From the NCBI GenBank assembly GCA_902625945.1, contig CACODG010000005.1:1-64000 (forward strand): a stretch of DNA of 64,000 nt, written 5' to 3'. The notes beneath the pieces were generated by a model that saw only the letters and a program-made list of their open reading frames with translations, was not told the origin of the DNA and searched no databases. Shown piece by piece: positions 33,827-44,347 of the stretch. Within the stretch, counting starts at the first letter, position 1, and each line of letters opens with the position of its first letter. The DNA comes from an uncultured Pelagibacteraceae bacterium. GTDB lineage: Bacteria > Pseudomonadota > Alphaproteobacteria > Pelagibacterales > Pelagibacteraceae. The translations under genes were made by a program, and so were the position numbers.

Positions 33827-35199
33827 ATTATTTTAGCACCAGGGATAAATCTTTAAAATTTAGTTTTAAAGATATTTTCTTAAGAGGACTTGCTCCAGGA
33901 GGAGGGCTATTTTTACCTGCTGAAATAAAGAAGTATAATCAAAAAGAACTAAATAATTTAAGTCAATTAAATTATAATGAACTTGCTACAGAAATTATCT
34001 TTAATTTTTGTTCAGGTGAAATTAAAAAGGAAGAACTTAGCTCACTGATACAAAAATCTTACAGTAGTTTTAAAGATAAAGAAGTAGTTAATTTAAAAAA
34101 GATTGGAGAGATCAACCTTCTTGAACTTTATCATGGGCCTACTTTAGCTTTTAAGGATATTGCAATGCAGGTAATTGGTAATATGTATGATTACTTAGAA
34201 ATCGCTAAAGATAAAAATGTAAATGTCGTAGTAGCTACATCAGGAGATACTGGTTCAGCAGCTATTGCAGCATTGAATAATAGAAAAAATATAAACCTTT
34301 TTGTTCTGCATCCGCATAATAAAATTTCTACTATTCAAAGAAAAATAATGACAACAATTGGTGGAGCTAATATTTACAATATCGCTATTGAAGGTTCTTT
34401 TGATGATTGTCAAAAGATTGTAAAAGAGCTTTTTAATGAAGATAGTTTTAGATCAAAAATAAATATGTCTGGCGTAAATTCTATCAATTGGGCAAGAATT
34501 GTTTGTCAAATTGTTTATTATTTTTATTCTTTTTTTAAATTAAAAAAAAACAATATTAGCTTTTCTGTGCCAACTGGTAATTTTGGAGATATCTACGCTG
34601 GATATGTAGCGAAAAAGATGGGTTTACCAATTAATAAACTTATAGTTGCTACAAATAAAAATGATATTTTACAAAGAGTTATTAATACAGGTGAATATAA
34701 ACCAGATACAGTCAAACCAACCATTACACCAAGTATGGATATTCAAGTTGCCAGTAACTTTGAAAGACTGCTTTATTATATATTAGATGAAAGTGATAGT
34801 AAGGTAGGGTCGTTAATGAATGATCTGTCATCAAAAAGTTTATTTAATTTAGAAAAAAAAGAAATTGATAAAATAAAAAAAGATTTTGAATCAGTAAAAG
34901 TTACAGATGAAGAGACAATCAGTATAATTGAAGAGATATACAAGGAACACGAATTTATAATTGATCCTCACACTGCTACTGGCGTAGGAGCAGCAAAAAG
35001 TTTTAAAAATTTAGGAGATATGGTTGTTCTTGGCACAGCTCATCCTTATAAGTTTAACGATACTATTAAAAAAGCAATAGGAAAAAATTTAGACTCACCT
35101 AAACATTTAAAGTTGAATATAGATAAAAAGGAAAAATTTGATATTATTGGGAATTCATATTTAGAAGTTAAAAATTATATTTTGGGCAAAATACAATGA
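33823..35199 (+). CDS. thrC: Threonine synthase
   Basis: YFSTRDKSLKFSFKDIFLRGLAPGGGLFLP, YHGPTLAFKDIAMQ, VATSGDTGSAAIAAL, SVPTGNFGDIYAGYVAKKMGLP. Confidence 0.96.
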   Translation: MNYFSTRDKSLKFSFKDIFLRGLAPGGGLFLPAEIKKYNQKELNNLSQLNYNELATEIIFNFCSGEIKKEELSSLIQKSYSSFKDKEVVNLKKIGEINLLELYHGPTLAFKDIAMQVIGNMYDYLEIAKDKNVNVVVATSGDTGSAAIAALNNRKNINLFVLHPHNKISTIQRKIMTTIGGANIYNIAIEGSFDDCQKIVKELFNEDSFRSKINMSGVNSINWARIVCQIVYYFYSFFKLKKNNISFSVPTGNFGDIYAGYVAKKMGLPINKLIVATNKNDILQRVINTGEYKPDTVKPTITPSMDIQVASNFERLLYYILDESDSKVGSLMNDLSSKSLFNLEKKEIDKIKKDFESVKVTDEETISIIEEIYKEHEFIIDPHTATGVGAAKSFKNLGDMVVLGTAHPYKFNDTIKKAIGKNLDSPKHLKLNIDKKEKFDIIGNSYLEVKNYILGKIQ

Positions 35200-35681
35200 G
35201 AATTAAAATAGGAGATAAGCTGCCTAACTCGGAACTATTTTATCTTGATCAAAATAATGATGTAAAAAAAATTGATATTTTAGATCTTTGTAAAGGCAAA
35301 ACTATTATTTTGGGTATGCCTGGTGCTTTTACAAAAACTTGCTCGGCTCTTCATCTTCCTGGGTATATAAAAAATTATGAACTAGCTAATAAAAAAGGAA
35401 TTTCTAAAATTGTTTGTGTTGCTGTGAATGATCCAAATGTAATGAAGGCCTGGGGTGAAAATCAAAATACTGGAAGTAAAATTTTCATGGCTGGTGATCC
35501 CTTTCTTAAATTTACAAAAGCTATCGGAGCAGAAGTAGATAAATCCGAAAAAGGATTAGGAATCAGATCTAATCGCTACACTATGTTGGTGGAGAATGGT
35601 GAAGTTAAAAAAGTAGAGGAAGAAAAAGAAACAGCTACTTGTGAATTATCTTCAGCTGAAAACTTTTTAAAATCTATTTAG
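35196..35681 (+). CDS. Peroxiredoxin (Prx5/AhpE-like, redoxin family)
   Basis: IILGMPGAFTKTCSALHLPGYI, VNDPNVMKAWGENQ. Confidence 0.92.
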   Translation: MRIKIGDKLPNSELFYLDQNNDVKKIDILDLCKGKTIILGMPGAFTKTCSALHLPGYIKNYELANKKGISKIVCVAVNDPNVMKAWGENQNTGSKIFMAGDPFLKFTKAIGAEVDKSEKGLGIRSNRYTMLVENGEVKKVEEEKETATCELSSAENFLKSI

Positions 35682-36099
35682 TTTTCGAAACTGCCAATTC
35701 ATCAACAAGATTATTATATTTGTTACCAGCGTGTGCCTTAACCCATTTCCAAGTTACCTTATGTTTTAGACAAGCATTATCCAATTTAATCCAAAGATCT
35801 TTATTTTTAACTGGTTTCTTACTTGAACTTTTCCAATTATTAACTTTCCACTTTTTAATCCAATCGGTAATTCCATCTTTGACGTATTTTGAATCGGTAA
35901 AAATTGTTATTTCAGAATTTTTTTTTACTTTTTTTAATGCCATGATTGGAGCCATTAATTCCATCCTATTATTAGTTGTATTACTTTCACTTCCAGAAAT
36001 ATTTGATTGATTAGAATCATTTAATATAATTGCCGCCCAACCTCCTTTCCCAGGATTTCCAGAGCAAGCACCATCAGTATAAATTTTTAATTTCATCAA
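35674..36099 (-). CDS. rnhA: Ribonuclease HI
   Basis: LKIYTDGACSGNPGKGGWAAII, TTNNRMELMAPIMAL, TDSKYVKDGI, VKAHAGNKYNNLVDELA. Confidence 0.96.
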   Translation of the reverse strand: MMKLKIYTDGACSGNPGKGGWAAIILNDSNQSNISGSESNTTNNRMELMAPIMALKKVKKNSEITIFTDSKYVKDGITDWIKKWKVNNWKSSSKKPVKNKDLWIKLDNACLKHKVTWKWVKAHAGNKYNNLVDELAVSKTK

Positions 36100-37064
36100 A
36101 AGAAATAATCCTCATGATTTTTTGAGCTTTTATGAAATTCTAATCTCATCAAGTATTCCATCGGATCTTTTATTTTAACAATCGCTCCTTCTACTTTGTT
36201 TAAAGAGTCGAAAACTCGAGTTAGTAAGAATCTCAATGCAGCTCCTTGAGATAAGACTTTTATACTATCCAGTTCCTCATTAGTTAATTTTCTAATAGAT
36301 GTATACCCATCTATAAAATTTTTTGCTTTAGTGACATTAAAACTTAAATTATTTTTTAAACCGTCAAAACATAAGGCATTAAAGCAAATAGCTATCTCAA
36401 AAGCAAAAAAATCTTCACACGAGAAATAAAAGTCGATTACTCCGCTAAATTTATCTTGTATAAAAAAAATATTATCATGAAATAAGTCAGCATGAATAAT
36501 TCCTCTTGGTAAATTTTTTGGCCAATTTTTTTCAACATCATTAAGATTTTGCTCTATCAGTTTTGGAAGATCTTTATGTATACTCTCACATTTATCTTTG
36601 ACAGAATTAAATAACTTTCTCCATGAATTAATAGACAAATCATTTTGCCGACTTAATTTAAGATTCTTTGTGAGCTCGTGCATTTTAGCAACTTCAGTTC
36701 CAACTAATTTACAATTAGTTGGTGATAAATTTTGCTTTGCCTTTCCCTCAAGAAAAGAGACAATCATTAGTTTTTTCCCTTCAAAATCTGTAATAGTTTC
36801 ATTGTTCTTGTTAGATATTGGAGCAGGACATTTGAAGTTTGCTTTATTTAATGATGTCATCAGATTTGAAAAAAAAGGAAGATCTGCAGATTTAACTCTT
36901 TTTTCATAAATAGTAAGTATAAATTTTTTCTTGTCGATAGATAAAAAATAATTAGTATTTTCAATTCCTTCTTCAATTCCTTTGAACATATCTAGCTTAC
37001 CTAATTTGTAATTAGACAAAATTTTTTCAATTTTATTTTGATTTAACTTTGTATAGACAGCCAT
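36096..37064 (-). CDS. thrB: Homoserine kinase
   Basis: GIENTNYFLSIDKKKFILTIYEKR, GIIHADLFHDNIFFIQDKFSGVIDFYFSCEDFFAFEIAICFNALCFD. Confidence 0.93.
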   Translation of the reverse strand: MAVYTKLNQNKIEKILSNYKLGKLDMFKGIEEGIENTNYFLSIDKKKFILTIYEKRVKSADLPFFSNLMTSLNKANFKCPAPISNKNNETITDFEGKKLMIVSFLEGKAKQNLSPTNCKLVGTEVAKMHELTKNLKLSRQNDLSINSWRKLFNSVKDKCESIHKDLPKLIEQNLNDVEKNWPKNLPRGIIHADLFHDNIFFIQDKFSGVIDFYFSCEDFFAFEIAICFNALCFDGLKNNLSFNVTKAKNFIDGYTSIRKLTNEELDSIKVLSQGAALRFLLTRVFDSLNKVEGAIVKIKDPMEYLMRLEFHKSSKNHEDYFF

Positions 37065-38008
37065 TAATTAAGTTCTTTTGGTAATTTAAAAATTACCTTT
37101 TCTTCTGCAACTATAACTTCTTGAATTGAAACTTTTCTATTTTTTCTTATATTATTCAATAAAGTTTGAACTAGCTTCTCTGGAGCAGATGCTCCTGAGG
37201 ATATTCCGATAGTTTCAGAATTTTCTATTTCGTTAAAAGGAATTTCTTTCTCGGAATGCATTAAATGAGAATTATTACAACCAGCTTTTTTTGCAACCTC
37301 AACTAACCTAACAGAGTTAGATGAGTTACGACTACCAACTACAAAAAACATATCACACTTAGAAGCTATCTTTTTAACTGCAGACTGTCTATTTGTAGTT
37401 GCATAACATATATCTTCTTTAACAGGGCCTTTAATTTTTGGAAACTTGTTTCTAAGAGCTTCAATTATTTCAGCTGTATCATCTACAGACAGAGTTGTTT
37501 GAGTTATGTATGCTAAAGGTTTTTTAAAATTCTCTTCTTTAAGTAGCTCAACATCATTTCTTGTCTCAATTAGTTTAATTGATCCTTTTGGAAGTTGGCC
37601 CATTGTACCAATAACTTCTGGGTGATTTTTATGTCCAATTAATAATATATCAAATCCATTTTTACTTAATTGTTCAGACTCTCTGTGTACTTTAGAAACT
37701 AATGGACATGTAGCATCCACAAAGGACAAATTCTTTAATTTAGCCTCTTCCGGAACTGACTTTGGAACACCATGGGCTGAGAAAATTACAGGCCTACTTA
37801 CGTCATCTACATCAGATAATTCATCAACGAAAATAGCACCTTTTTCTTTTAATTCTTCAACAACTTGCTTATTGTGTACAATTTCATGACGAACATATAC
37901 TGGAGCTCCAAATTTGTTGATTGATTTTTCAACTATTTCAATTGCTCTTTTTACGCCGGCACAAAATCCTCTTGGTGATGCTAAATAAATTTTAAGTTCT
38001 TTTTTCAT
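37064..38008 (-). CDS. ispH: 4-hydroxy-3-methylbut-2-enyl diphosphate reductase
   Basis: LASPRGFCAGVKRAIEIVE, YVRHEIVHNKQVVEELKEKGAIFVDEL, VIFSAHGVPKSV, DATCPLVSKVH. Confidence 0.97.
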   Translation of the reverse strand: MKKELKIYLASPRGFCAGVKRAIEIVEKSINKFGAPVYVRHEIVHNKQVVEELKEKGAIFVDELSDVDDVSRPVIFSAHGVPKSVPEEAKLKNLSFVDATCPLVSKVHRESEQLSKNGFDILLIGHKNHPEVIGTMGQLPKGSIKLIETRNDVELLKEENFKKPLAYITQTTLSVDDTAEIIEALRNKFPKIKGPVKEDICYATTNRQSAVKKIASKCDMFFVVGSRNSSNSVRLVEVAKKAGCNNSHLMHSEKEIPFNEIENSETIGISSGASAPEKLVQTLLNNIRKNRKVSIQEVIVAEEKVIFKLPKELN

Positions 38009-38897
38009 TTTTTTCTAAAAAATATTCTAACAATATATGCGGAAAAGTAAGCGACGCCAAACCAATAAATATAACCTTATAAATAGCCTCATCAAGCTTA
38101 TAAAAATTATTTAAAAAATATATTGCAAATGAAAATATTATTGCAGTAGTAAAAGTTAAGGGGATAGCTTTAGTTATAAATTTTTTAAGACCTGGATTGA
38201 AAGAATTGTCTAATTCAAAAATCAGTGAGATAGAATGCCTGATTGAGTGCAAAAAACAAAAATAAAGAGTGAAGGCTAAAACTGGCGATAAAAAAAGATT
38301 TAGTATAATTAAAGAAAAAAAGTCCATGATCATGACACCTTTTAGGTTTATATTTTCTCTCTTTGAAATATACAAAGATGACAAAAAACCTAGACATAAA
38401 AATGTAATTAAAAATTCATTACTAAAAAAACCTGCCTCGAAAACATTGAAATTTAGAATCCTGAATATTGCATTTGTCTCATCTCGCTTTAATAATAATG
38501 GAGCTACAATGACTGTAGAACCTTTTAAGAAGAATAAAAACTCGGATACGAAAAATTTTCTTCTGAAAGAAAATACCGTATCCTCTTTTCCAAAGTGGTA
38601 AGCAGCGACAATCAAAAATAACAACAAGACTGTATTAGGAAATATTAACCAAAAAGTTATTATTAATAATGAAATTAATATATACGTAATATAAAAAGAC
38701 ATAGTTTTTTTATATCCAAATAATTTTAAAAGTTTTTTTCCTTTGATATTATCTAATGCACCATGCGAAATTCCCAAGATTAAAATTAAAAATAAGCAAA
38801 ATATTACAGGTTCAAAATTGAGCATTAGATTAAGAGGGCTTATTAAAATACAAAAATTAAAAAATATTATTGAGTGTTTAAAGTTTATATTTTCCAT
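37992..38897 (-). CDS. blh: Brp/Blh family beta-carotene 15,15'-dioxygenase
   Basis: LGISHGALDNIKGKKL, AAYHFGKEDTVFSF, FCFLHSIRHSISLI; polytopic membrane protein after crtY. Confidence 0.88.
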   Translation of the reverse strand: MENINFKHSIIFFNFCILISPLNLMLNFEPVIFCLFLILILGISHGALDNIKGKKLLKLFGYKKTMSFYITYILISLLIITFWLIFPNTVLLLFLIVAAYHFGKEDTVFSFRRKFFVSEFLFFLKGSTVIVAPLLLKRDETNAIFRILNFNVFEAGFFSNEFLITFLCLGFLSSLYISKRENINLKGVMIMDFFSLIILNLFLSPVLAFTLYFCFLHSIRHSISLIFELDNSFNPGLKKFITKAIPLTFTTAIIFSFAIYFLNNFYKLDEAIYKVIFIGLASLTFPHILLEYFLEKNEKRT

Positions 38898-39964
38898 TAA
38901 CTAAATAAGGCTTTTAAAAAAATTAATTTTGGCATTTTGTTAATAATACTTATGTCTTCAATCATATTACTTTTATTTGATAAAAATTTTATAATTGTAT
39001 TTGAGGAAGTTTTAAACATATTAAAGAATATTTTAGGCATCTTTTCAGGGTATTTTTCTAATACTTTAAGAAATATATTATCTAAAAATTTATATTTCTT
39101 TCCTATAGTGAATATTTTTACTTTATCAATATTATCTATATTTTTTACAATATACTTACTATGTTCTTGAATATTTAAAAAAGTATAACCTGTGCTTAAT
39201 CGAGTCATCCCTCCAGCTGATCCAATATTGATTATTTTTTTATCATTTTTTAATGAAGGAGAAAAAAGGGGTATGGCTCCTTTTTCAGTAAAATTTATTT
39301 TATAGTTTTTTATACCTAGATTATTCTTAATATAATTCTCTAGTTGAAGATCATAATCTCTGAGGCTATGATCTTCTAAATTCGATAACCAAGTTGTCTC
39401 AACCAAAGCTTTATTTTTACTAAATGGTAATGTGTAAAAAAAATGTACATCATTTCTCTGATCACAATTAAAATCCATTAAATTTATTATTTCTTCATCA
39501 AAAATATTCTTTTGGGTTTCTATTTCGATACCTTGGAAATGTTGCCATAACTCAGATTTATCAGGATCTTGTTCAAAAATACTATTAAAAATTATTGAAT
39601 TTTCTGAGTTAATTTCACTTAAACTTTTAAAAAAACTAATGTTAGAATTTTTGGAAATTATAGAATTTATTTTTTTATAAAATTTTCCACTATCAATACT
39701 TTGATAAGGAAATTTTTTATTAGTCAACTCATTAGAACTGTCTGAAGTATTAATTGTAAAATTGTTCCAACTTTTAATTACACAGTCGTCAAAATTGTGA
39801 TTAAAAACTTTCCAGAATGACCACGTTTTGTCTCTCTTGTATTCTAGACGAGTTTCAATAATAGCTAAAGTTTTTTCTTTTAACTTATCATTAATTTCAA
39901 GTTCATATGCTAAAGATAGACCTGCACACCCACCCCCGATAATTATATAATCAAATTCTTTCAT
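38897..39964 (-). CDS. crtY: Lycopene beta-cyclase
   Basis: FDYIIIGGGCAGLSLAYEL, ETRLEYKRDKTWSFWK, NIGSAGGMTRLSTGYTFLNIQEHS. Confidence 0.9.
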   Translation of the reverse strand: MKEFDYIIIGGGCAGLSLAYELEINDKLKEKTLAIIETRLEYKRDKTWSFWKVFNHNFDDCVIKSWNNFTINTSDSSNELTNKKFPYQSIDSGKFYKKINSIISKNSNISFFKSLSEINSENSIIFNSIFEQDPDKSELWQHFQGIEIETQKNIFDEEIINLMDFNCDQRNDVHFFYTLPFSKNKALVETTWLSNLEDHSLRDYDLQLENYIKNNLGIKNYKINFTEKGAIPLFSPSLKNDKKIINIGSAGGMTRLSTGYTFLNIQEHSKYIVKNIDNIDKVKIFTIGKKYKFLDNIFLKVLEKYPEKMPKIFFNMFKTSSNTIIKFLSNKSNMIEDISIINKMPKLIFLKALFS

Positions 39965-40799
39965 TCAAATTAATCTCTTGTTCTAAAATATTATGATTTA
40001 CTTGATTGTCGTAATCTAAATTTTTAATAAATAGTAACTTAATAAAGTCGAAAATTGATAAAAAGGTTTGAATTACTTTTTCAAATACTGGGACATAGAT
40101 TTTGCCAGCTTTATTATAATTATTTATGTTTTTTTGTTTGAGAATGTAATCGCCAATTTTTCTATAAATTCGTCTAGCTACAATTACTGAAAATCTATAT
40201 TTTATCGGTATGCTACTAATAGATTTAAATGATTTTTCGTAGAATGCTTGAGACTCATTTATAATAGCTCTAATTGACGAAAAATCGTGTTGAACATATT
40301 GTCTATTACGTGCTTTATCTTCACAAACATCTCTAGCAATATTAGTAAGTTGCATAGCTATTCCAAGATCTATTGCACCTTTAAGAGCTTCTTTATTTTT
40401 AACTCTCAATATTTTCGACATCATTAATCCGACTGTTCCAGCAACTCTATAAGAGTAAACTAGTAAATCTTTTTTTGAATTAATTATAACTTTTTCTTCT
40501 AAGTCTGTTTCAACTCCATCAAATAAATCTATTATTATTTGTTTAGAAATATTTTCACTATCAATAACTGACCACATGTCTTTTATGATTTGGTTCTGTA
40601 GATTTTTATTATTAAAATTATTCTTAAATTCTGAGAAAATTTTTTTTTTTTCAACTAGATTTTTATTATCGTCAACTATGTCGTCCAAAGTTCTACAGAA
40701 ATTATATAAAGATGAGCACTTATCTAAAATACTATTTGGTAGGAAAAAACTTGCCCAATAAAAAGATTTAGCATGTTTTTTTAGTAAATTACTTTTCAT
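39951..40799 (-). CDS. crtB: Phytoene synthase
   Basis: HAKSFYWASFFLP, LYNFCRTLDDIVDD, YSYRVAGTVGLMMSKIL, DLGIAMQLTNIARDVCEDKARNRQYV. Confidence 0.94.
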   Translation of the reverse strand: MKSNLLKKHAKSFYWASFFLPNSILDKCSSLYNFCRTLDDIVDDNKNLVEKKKIFSEFKNNFNNKNLQNQIIKDMWSVIDSENISKQIIIDLFDGVETDLEEKVIINSKKDLLVYSYRVAGTVGLMMSKILRVKNKEALKGAIDLGIAMQLTNIARDVCEDKARNRQYVQHDFSSIRAIINESQAFYEKSFKSISSIPIKYRFSVIVARRIYRKIGDYILKQKNINNYNKAGKIYVPVFEKVIQTFLSIFDFIKLLFIKNLDYDNQVNHNILEQEINLNERI

Positions 40800-42265
40800 T
40801 AAAATAATTTATCTAAAACTTTTGCCGATGAAAGAACACCAGGCATTCCAGCTCCTGGATGTGTTCCAGCACCCACAAAGTACAAGTTTTTATATATTTC
40901 AGATTGATTATGGAATCTAAAATAAGCTGATTGAGAAAATTTTGGTTGAATTGAAAATCCAGATCCATAAAGGGTTGCTAGATCGATTTCGAAGTAATCT
41001 GGCGTTAGATAAAAATCACTCACCACATTTTCTTTAATACCAGGCAATACCGTTTTATCCATTTTATCTAAAACTAAATCTTTGAATTTATCACCTTCTT
41101 CAATCCAATTAACTTTAGACAAATTATTTGGTACTGGAACTAAAACATAAAAAGCATCCTGGCCTTCAGGAGCCATATTAGGATCTGTTGCAGATGGTCT
41201 ATGTAGATAATAACTTATATCATCAGAAAGTATTTTCTTTTCAAAAATTTTATCAAGATGTTTTTCATAAGCTTCTCCAAAATAAATTGTATGATGAGCA
41301 ACGTTGCTATATTTCTTTTTAGAGCCAAAATAATAAACAAATAACCCCATTGAATAATCCATTCTTTTCATTTTTTGCTTAAATAAAAAATTATAATCTT
41401 CCTTTGATTTTATTAAGTTGTTGTAAACATTTGGGGGATCAGAATTACAAATCACATAATCACTATTGATTATTTTTGAATTATTAATTTTAACGCCTTT
41501 TACCTTTTTATTTTCTGTAAGTATTTCTGTGACTTCAGCGTCTTTAATAATTTTAATATTTTCTTCTCTCATCAATTTTTCTAAAGCTTTGACAACACTG
41601 CCCGTTCCTCCCATTGAGTAATGTATGCCCCATTTTTTCTCTAAAAATAAAATTAAAGTATATATAGATGTAGTACTGAAAGGATTACCGCCAACCAATA
41701 AAGGATGCATACTAAACACTCTTCTTAATTTCTCATTAGATATGTAATTTGAAACTAAACCATATACAGATTTATAACTTTTTAATTTTAGTAAAGATGG
41801 AATTTGCTTCATCATAAAAACAAAATTATTAAAAGGTTTATCAGAAAGATCTGTAAAACCTTTGTCAAAAATTTTTTCAGTAAAATTTACTAAATTTTTA
41901 TATCCATCATAATCAGAAGGGTTAAATTTTTTTACTTGTTGCTCCATAGATTTATCATTTCCGTTGTAATCGAATGTTTCTCCATTATTGAATACGAAGC
42001 GGTACCATAAGTCTAATGGTACAATTTTTACGTAATCAGAAATTTTTTTATTAAATAATGAAAATAATTCTTCAAATAAATATGGAGCAGTTATAACTGT
42101 AGGGCCTCCATCGTAAATAAATTGATCTTTTTTAAAAACTCTAGCTCGACCACCAAGGTCATGATGTTTTTCAACTAATGTGACCTTATATCCTTTAGCT
42201 TTTAATCTTAAAGATGCAGCCAAACCTCCAAAACCTGAGCCTATTACTATTATTTTTTTTGCCAT
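40799..42265 (-). CDS. crtI: Phytoene desaturase
   Basis: IIVIGSGFGGLAASLRLKAKGYKVTLVEKHHDLGGRARVFKKDQFIYDGGPTVIT; YFVGAGTHPGAGMPGVLSSAKV. Confidence 0.95.
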   Translation of the reverse strand: MAKKIIVIGSGFGGLAASLRLKAKGYKVTLVEKHHDLGGRARVFKKDQFIYDGGPTVITAPYLFEELFSLFNKKISDYVKIVPLDLWYRFVFNNGETFDYNGNDKSMEQQVKKFNPSDYDGYKNLVNFTEKIFDKGFTDLSDKPFNNFVFMMKQIPSLLKLKSYKSVYGLVSNYISNEKLRRVFSMHPLLVGGNPFSTTSIYTLILFLEKKWGIHYSMGGTGSVVKALEKLMREENIKIIKDAEVTEILTENKKVKGVKINNSKIINSDYVICNSDPPNVYNNLIKSKEDYNFLFKQKMKRMDYSMGLFVYYFGSKKKYSNVAHHTIYFGEAYEKHLDKIFEKKILSDDISYYLHRPSATDPNMAPEGQDAFYVLVPVPNNLSKVNWIEEGDKFKDLVLDKMDKTVLPGIKENVVSDFYLTPDYFEIDLATLYGSGFSIQPKFSQSAYFRFHNQSEIYKNLYFVGAGTHPGAGMPGVLSSAKVLDKLF

Positions 42266-42282
42266 TTTATTTATGGCCTATT

Positions 42283-42780
42283 CTAACTGGATTTTTTCTT
42301 AAGTGCTAATTTAGTTTCCTCAATACTAGAGTTATAAATTTTATCTAATTTGCTTTTATCTAGAGAGTTTTTAATCAATTTTTCCACAGACTCTATGGCT
42401 ATTTTAACTGATGCATTTTTAATATCCTTTTGTGCTTGATTTTTAAGTTGTCTAATTCTTTCTTCAGCATTTTTTTTTCTATTTTCCATCAAGTTGTGAA
42501 ATTCTTTATTTACTTTAATGACATTTTTTTCTGCCTCTTCACTAGCTTTATTTAACATTTCTTCAACTTCTTTTTTTGAACTGCTTATTTTTTTTTCATG
42601 TTCTGTTAAGATATTTTTAGCATCTTCTTTCAGTTTTTCGGCCTCACTAATTTGACTTTTAATTTTTAGAATATTCTGTTCAAGAGCATCTTTAATTTTT
42701 TGAGGTACTTTGAAGTATATTAATACTCCTAAAAAAATCAAAAATGAAATAGTGACCCAAAAAGTTGCATCTAATGTCAT
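42283..42780 (-). CDS. atpF: ATP synthase F0 subunit b
   Basis: ATFWVTISFLIFLGVLIYFKVPQKIKDALEQ plus coiled coil; in atp cluster. Confidence 0.9.
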   Translation of the reverse strand: MTLDATFWVTISFLIFLGVLIYFKVPQKIKDALEQNILKIKSQISEAEKLKEDAKNILTEHEKKISSSKKEVEEMLNKASEEAEKNVIKVNKEFHNLMENRKKNAEERIRQLKNQAQKDIKNASVKIAIESVEKLIKNSLDKSKLDKIYNSSIEETKLALKKKSS

Positions 42781-43373
42781 AAGTATTTATTAATATTTTT
42801 TTTTGAAATTTCTTCAACAGCAGCCTTTATACTGCTTTCATTAAGTTTGTCGCCTGAGATATTTTCAATTATTTTTGATGATATATTTTCTGAAATATTT
42901 TGAATAGTAGATATAGAATTTTTTTTAAGTTCAGAGATTTCTTTTTGTACTTTTGATATCTCTACTTCAATTTCTTTTTCCATAGTTGCTTTTTTTAGCT
43001 GAATTTCTTTACTTAAATTATTTTTTGACTCAAAATGAATTTTGGATACCTCTTTTTTAGCATTTTCTAAAATATGTTCATATTCTTTTACTTTTGCCTC
43101 GGATTGTTCTTTAAATTTATTTGCGTATTCTAAATCTTCCTCAATTTTATTTTTTCTATTGTCTAAATTTTCCTTAATTTTTGGTAAGTAGAATTTTGAT
43201 ATTGAAACGTAAAGTATAGTAAAAACTAATATTAACCAAAACGCTTGAGATGCCCAATAGGTTGGGTCCAGCTGAGGCATACCAGCCTCAGCTGCAAATA
43301 AATTCGTATTTATAACGAATACCGTTATCAAAAAACTTACATATCTTTTCATATTGAATTTACTAAAATGCAA
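42777..43373 (-). CDS. ATP synthase F0 subunit b'
   Basis: MPQLDPTYWASQAFWLILVFTILYVSISKFYLPKIKENLDNRKNKIEEDLEYA. Confidence 0.9.
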   Translation of the reverse strand: MHFSKFNMKRYVSFLITVFVINTNLFAAEAGMPQLDPTYWASQAFWLILVFTILYVSISKFYLPKIKENLDNRKNKIEEDLEYANKFKEQSEAKVKEYEHILENAKKEVSKIHFESKNNLSKEIQLKKATMEKEIEVEISKVQKEISELKKNSISTIQNISENISSKIIENISGDKLNESSIKAAVEEISKKNINKYL

Positions 43374-43590
43374 ATAAAATAATCAAAGCCACTACAAGCC
43401 CAAACAATCCTGTTGCTTCTGCTAAAGCAAAACCTAATAACAAGTTAGGGAATTGTTTTTGAGCTGCAGATGGATTTCTCATTGCGCCAGATAAGTAGTT
43501 ACCGAATATAATTCCAATACCTACTCCTGCTCCAGCTAATGCGATTGCTGCAAGACCTGCCCCAATCATTTTTGCCGCTTCTAACTCCAT
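43363..43590 (-). CDS. atpE: ATP synthase F0 subunit c
   Basis: MELEAAKMIGAGLAAIALAGAGVGIGIIFGNYLSGAMRNPSA...GFALAEATGLFGLVVALIILFAF. Confidence 0.97.
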   Translation of the reverse strand: MELEAAKMIGAGLAAIALAGAGVGIGIIFGNYLSGAMRNPSAAQKQFPNLLLGFALAEATGLFGLVVALIILFAF

Positions 43591-43603
43591 TTTTCCTCCT
43601 TTA

Positions 43604-44338
43604 TTAATGGTGTAAATTTAATGCATCATTTAAATAAATGCAGGTTAATATTGCAAAAACATAAGCTTGTAAAAACGCTACTAGAATTTCCAAACCTGTT
43701 AGTGCTACTGAAAAACTAAGTGGTAACCATCCACCTAGCACTCCTAAGCTAACAACAAACCCGCCAAAAACTTTTAACATTGTATGGCCTGCCATCATGT
43801 TAGCGAACAATCGAACAGATAAACTTACTGGTCTACTTAAATAAGAAATAATTTCGATTATAGTAATTAATGGCAACAAAATAGTCGGAACACCGCTTGG
43901 TACAAAAATACTTAAATATTTGAAACCATGTTTAATAAAACCAATGATTGTCACAGCTACAAAAATAAATAAAGCCATGATCAATGTAACAATAATGTGA
44001 CTTGTAACTGTAAATGAGTAGGGGAGCATACCAACCATATTACAAAATAAAACAAACATAAATAAACTAAATATAAATGGAAAGTAAGGTTTAGCTTTCG
44101 AGCCTGCGGTGTCACTGATCATCTTTGCTACAAAAGTGTAAAACATTTCTGTAATTAATTGAATTTTGTTTGGGATAATCTTTTTTTCTTTTGAGCCCAT
44201 AAACAGAAATAAAAGAATTATAGATGCGCTTATCACCATAAATAAACTTGCGTTGGTAAATGATAAATCAATACCTGCGATTTTTATTTCAGGTCCAATT
44301 CTATGGACTGTAAATTGCTGCATCGGATTGCTTGCCAT
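43604..44338 (-). CDS. atpB: ATP synthase F0 subunit a
   Basis: SLSVRLFANMMAGHTMLKVF, LEILVAFLQAYVFAILTCIYLNDALNLHH. Confidence 0.97.
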   Translation of the reverse strand: MASNPMQQFTVHRIGPEIKIAGIDLSFTNASLFMVISASIILLFLFMGSKEKKIIPNKIQLITEMFYTFVAKMISDTAGSKAKPYFPFIFSLFMFVLFCNMVGMLPYSFTVTSHIIVTLIMALFIFVAVTIIGFIKHGFKYLSIFVPSGVPTILLPLITIIEIISYLSRPVSLSVRLFANMMAGHTMLKVFGGFVVSLGVLGGWLPLSFSVALTGLEILVAFLQAYVFAILTCIYLNDALNLHH

Positions 44339-44347
44339 ATAAACTTT

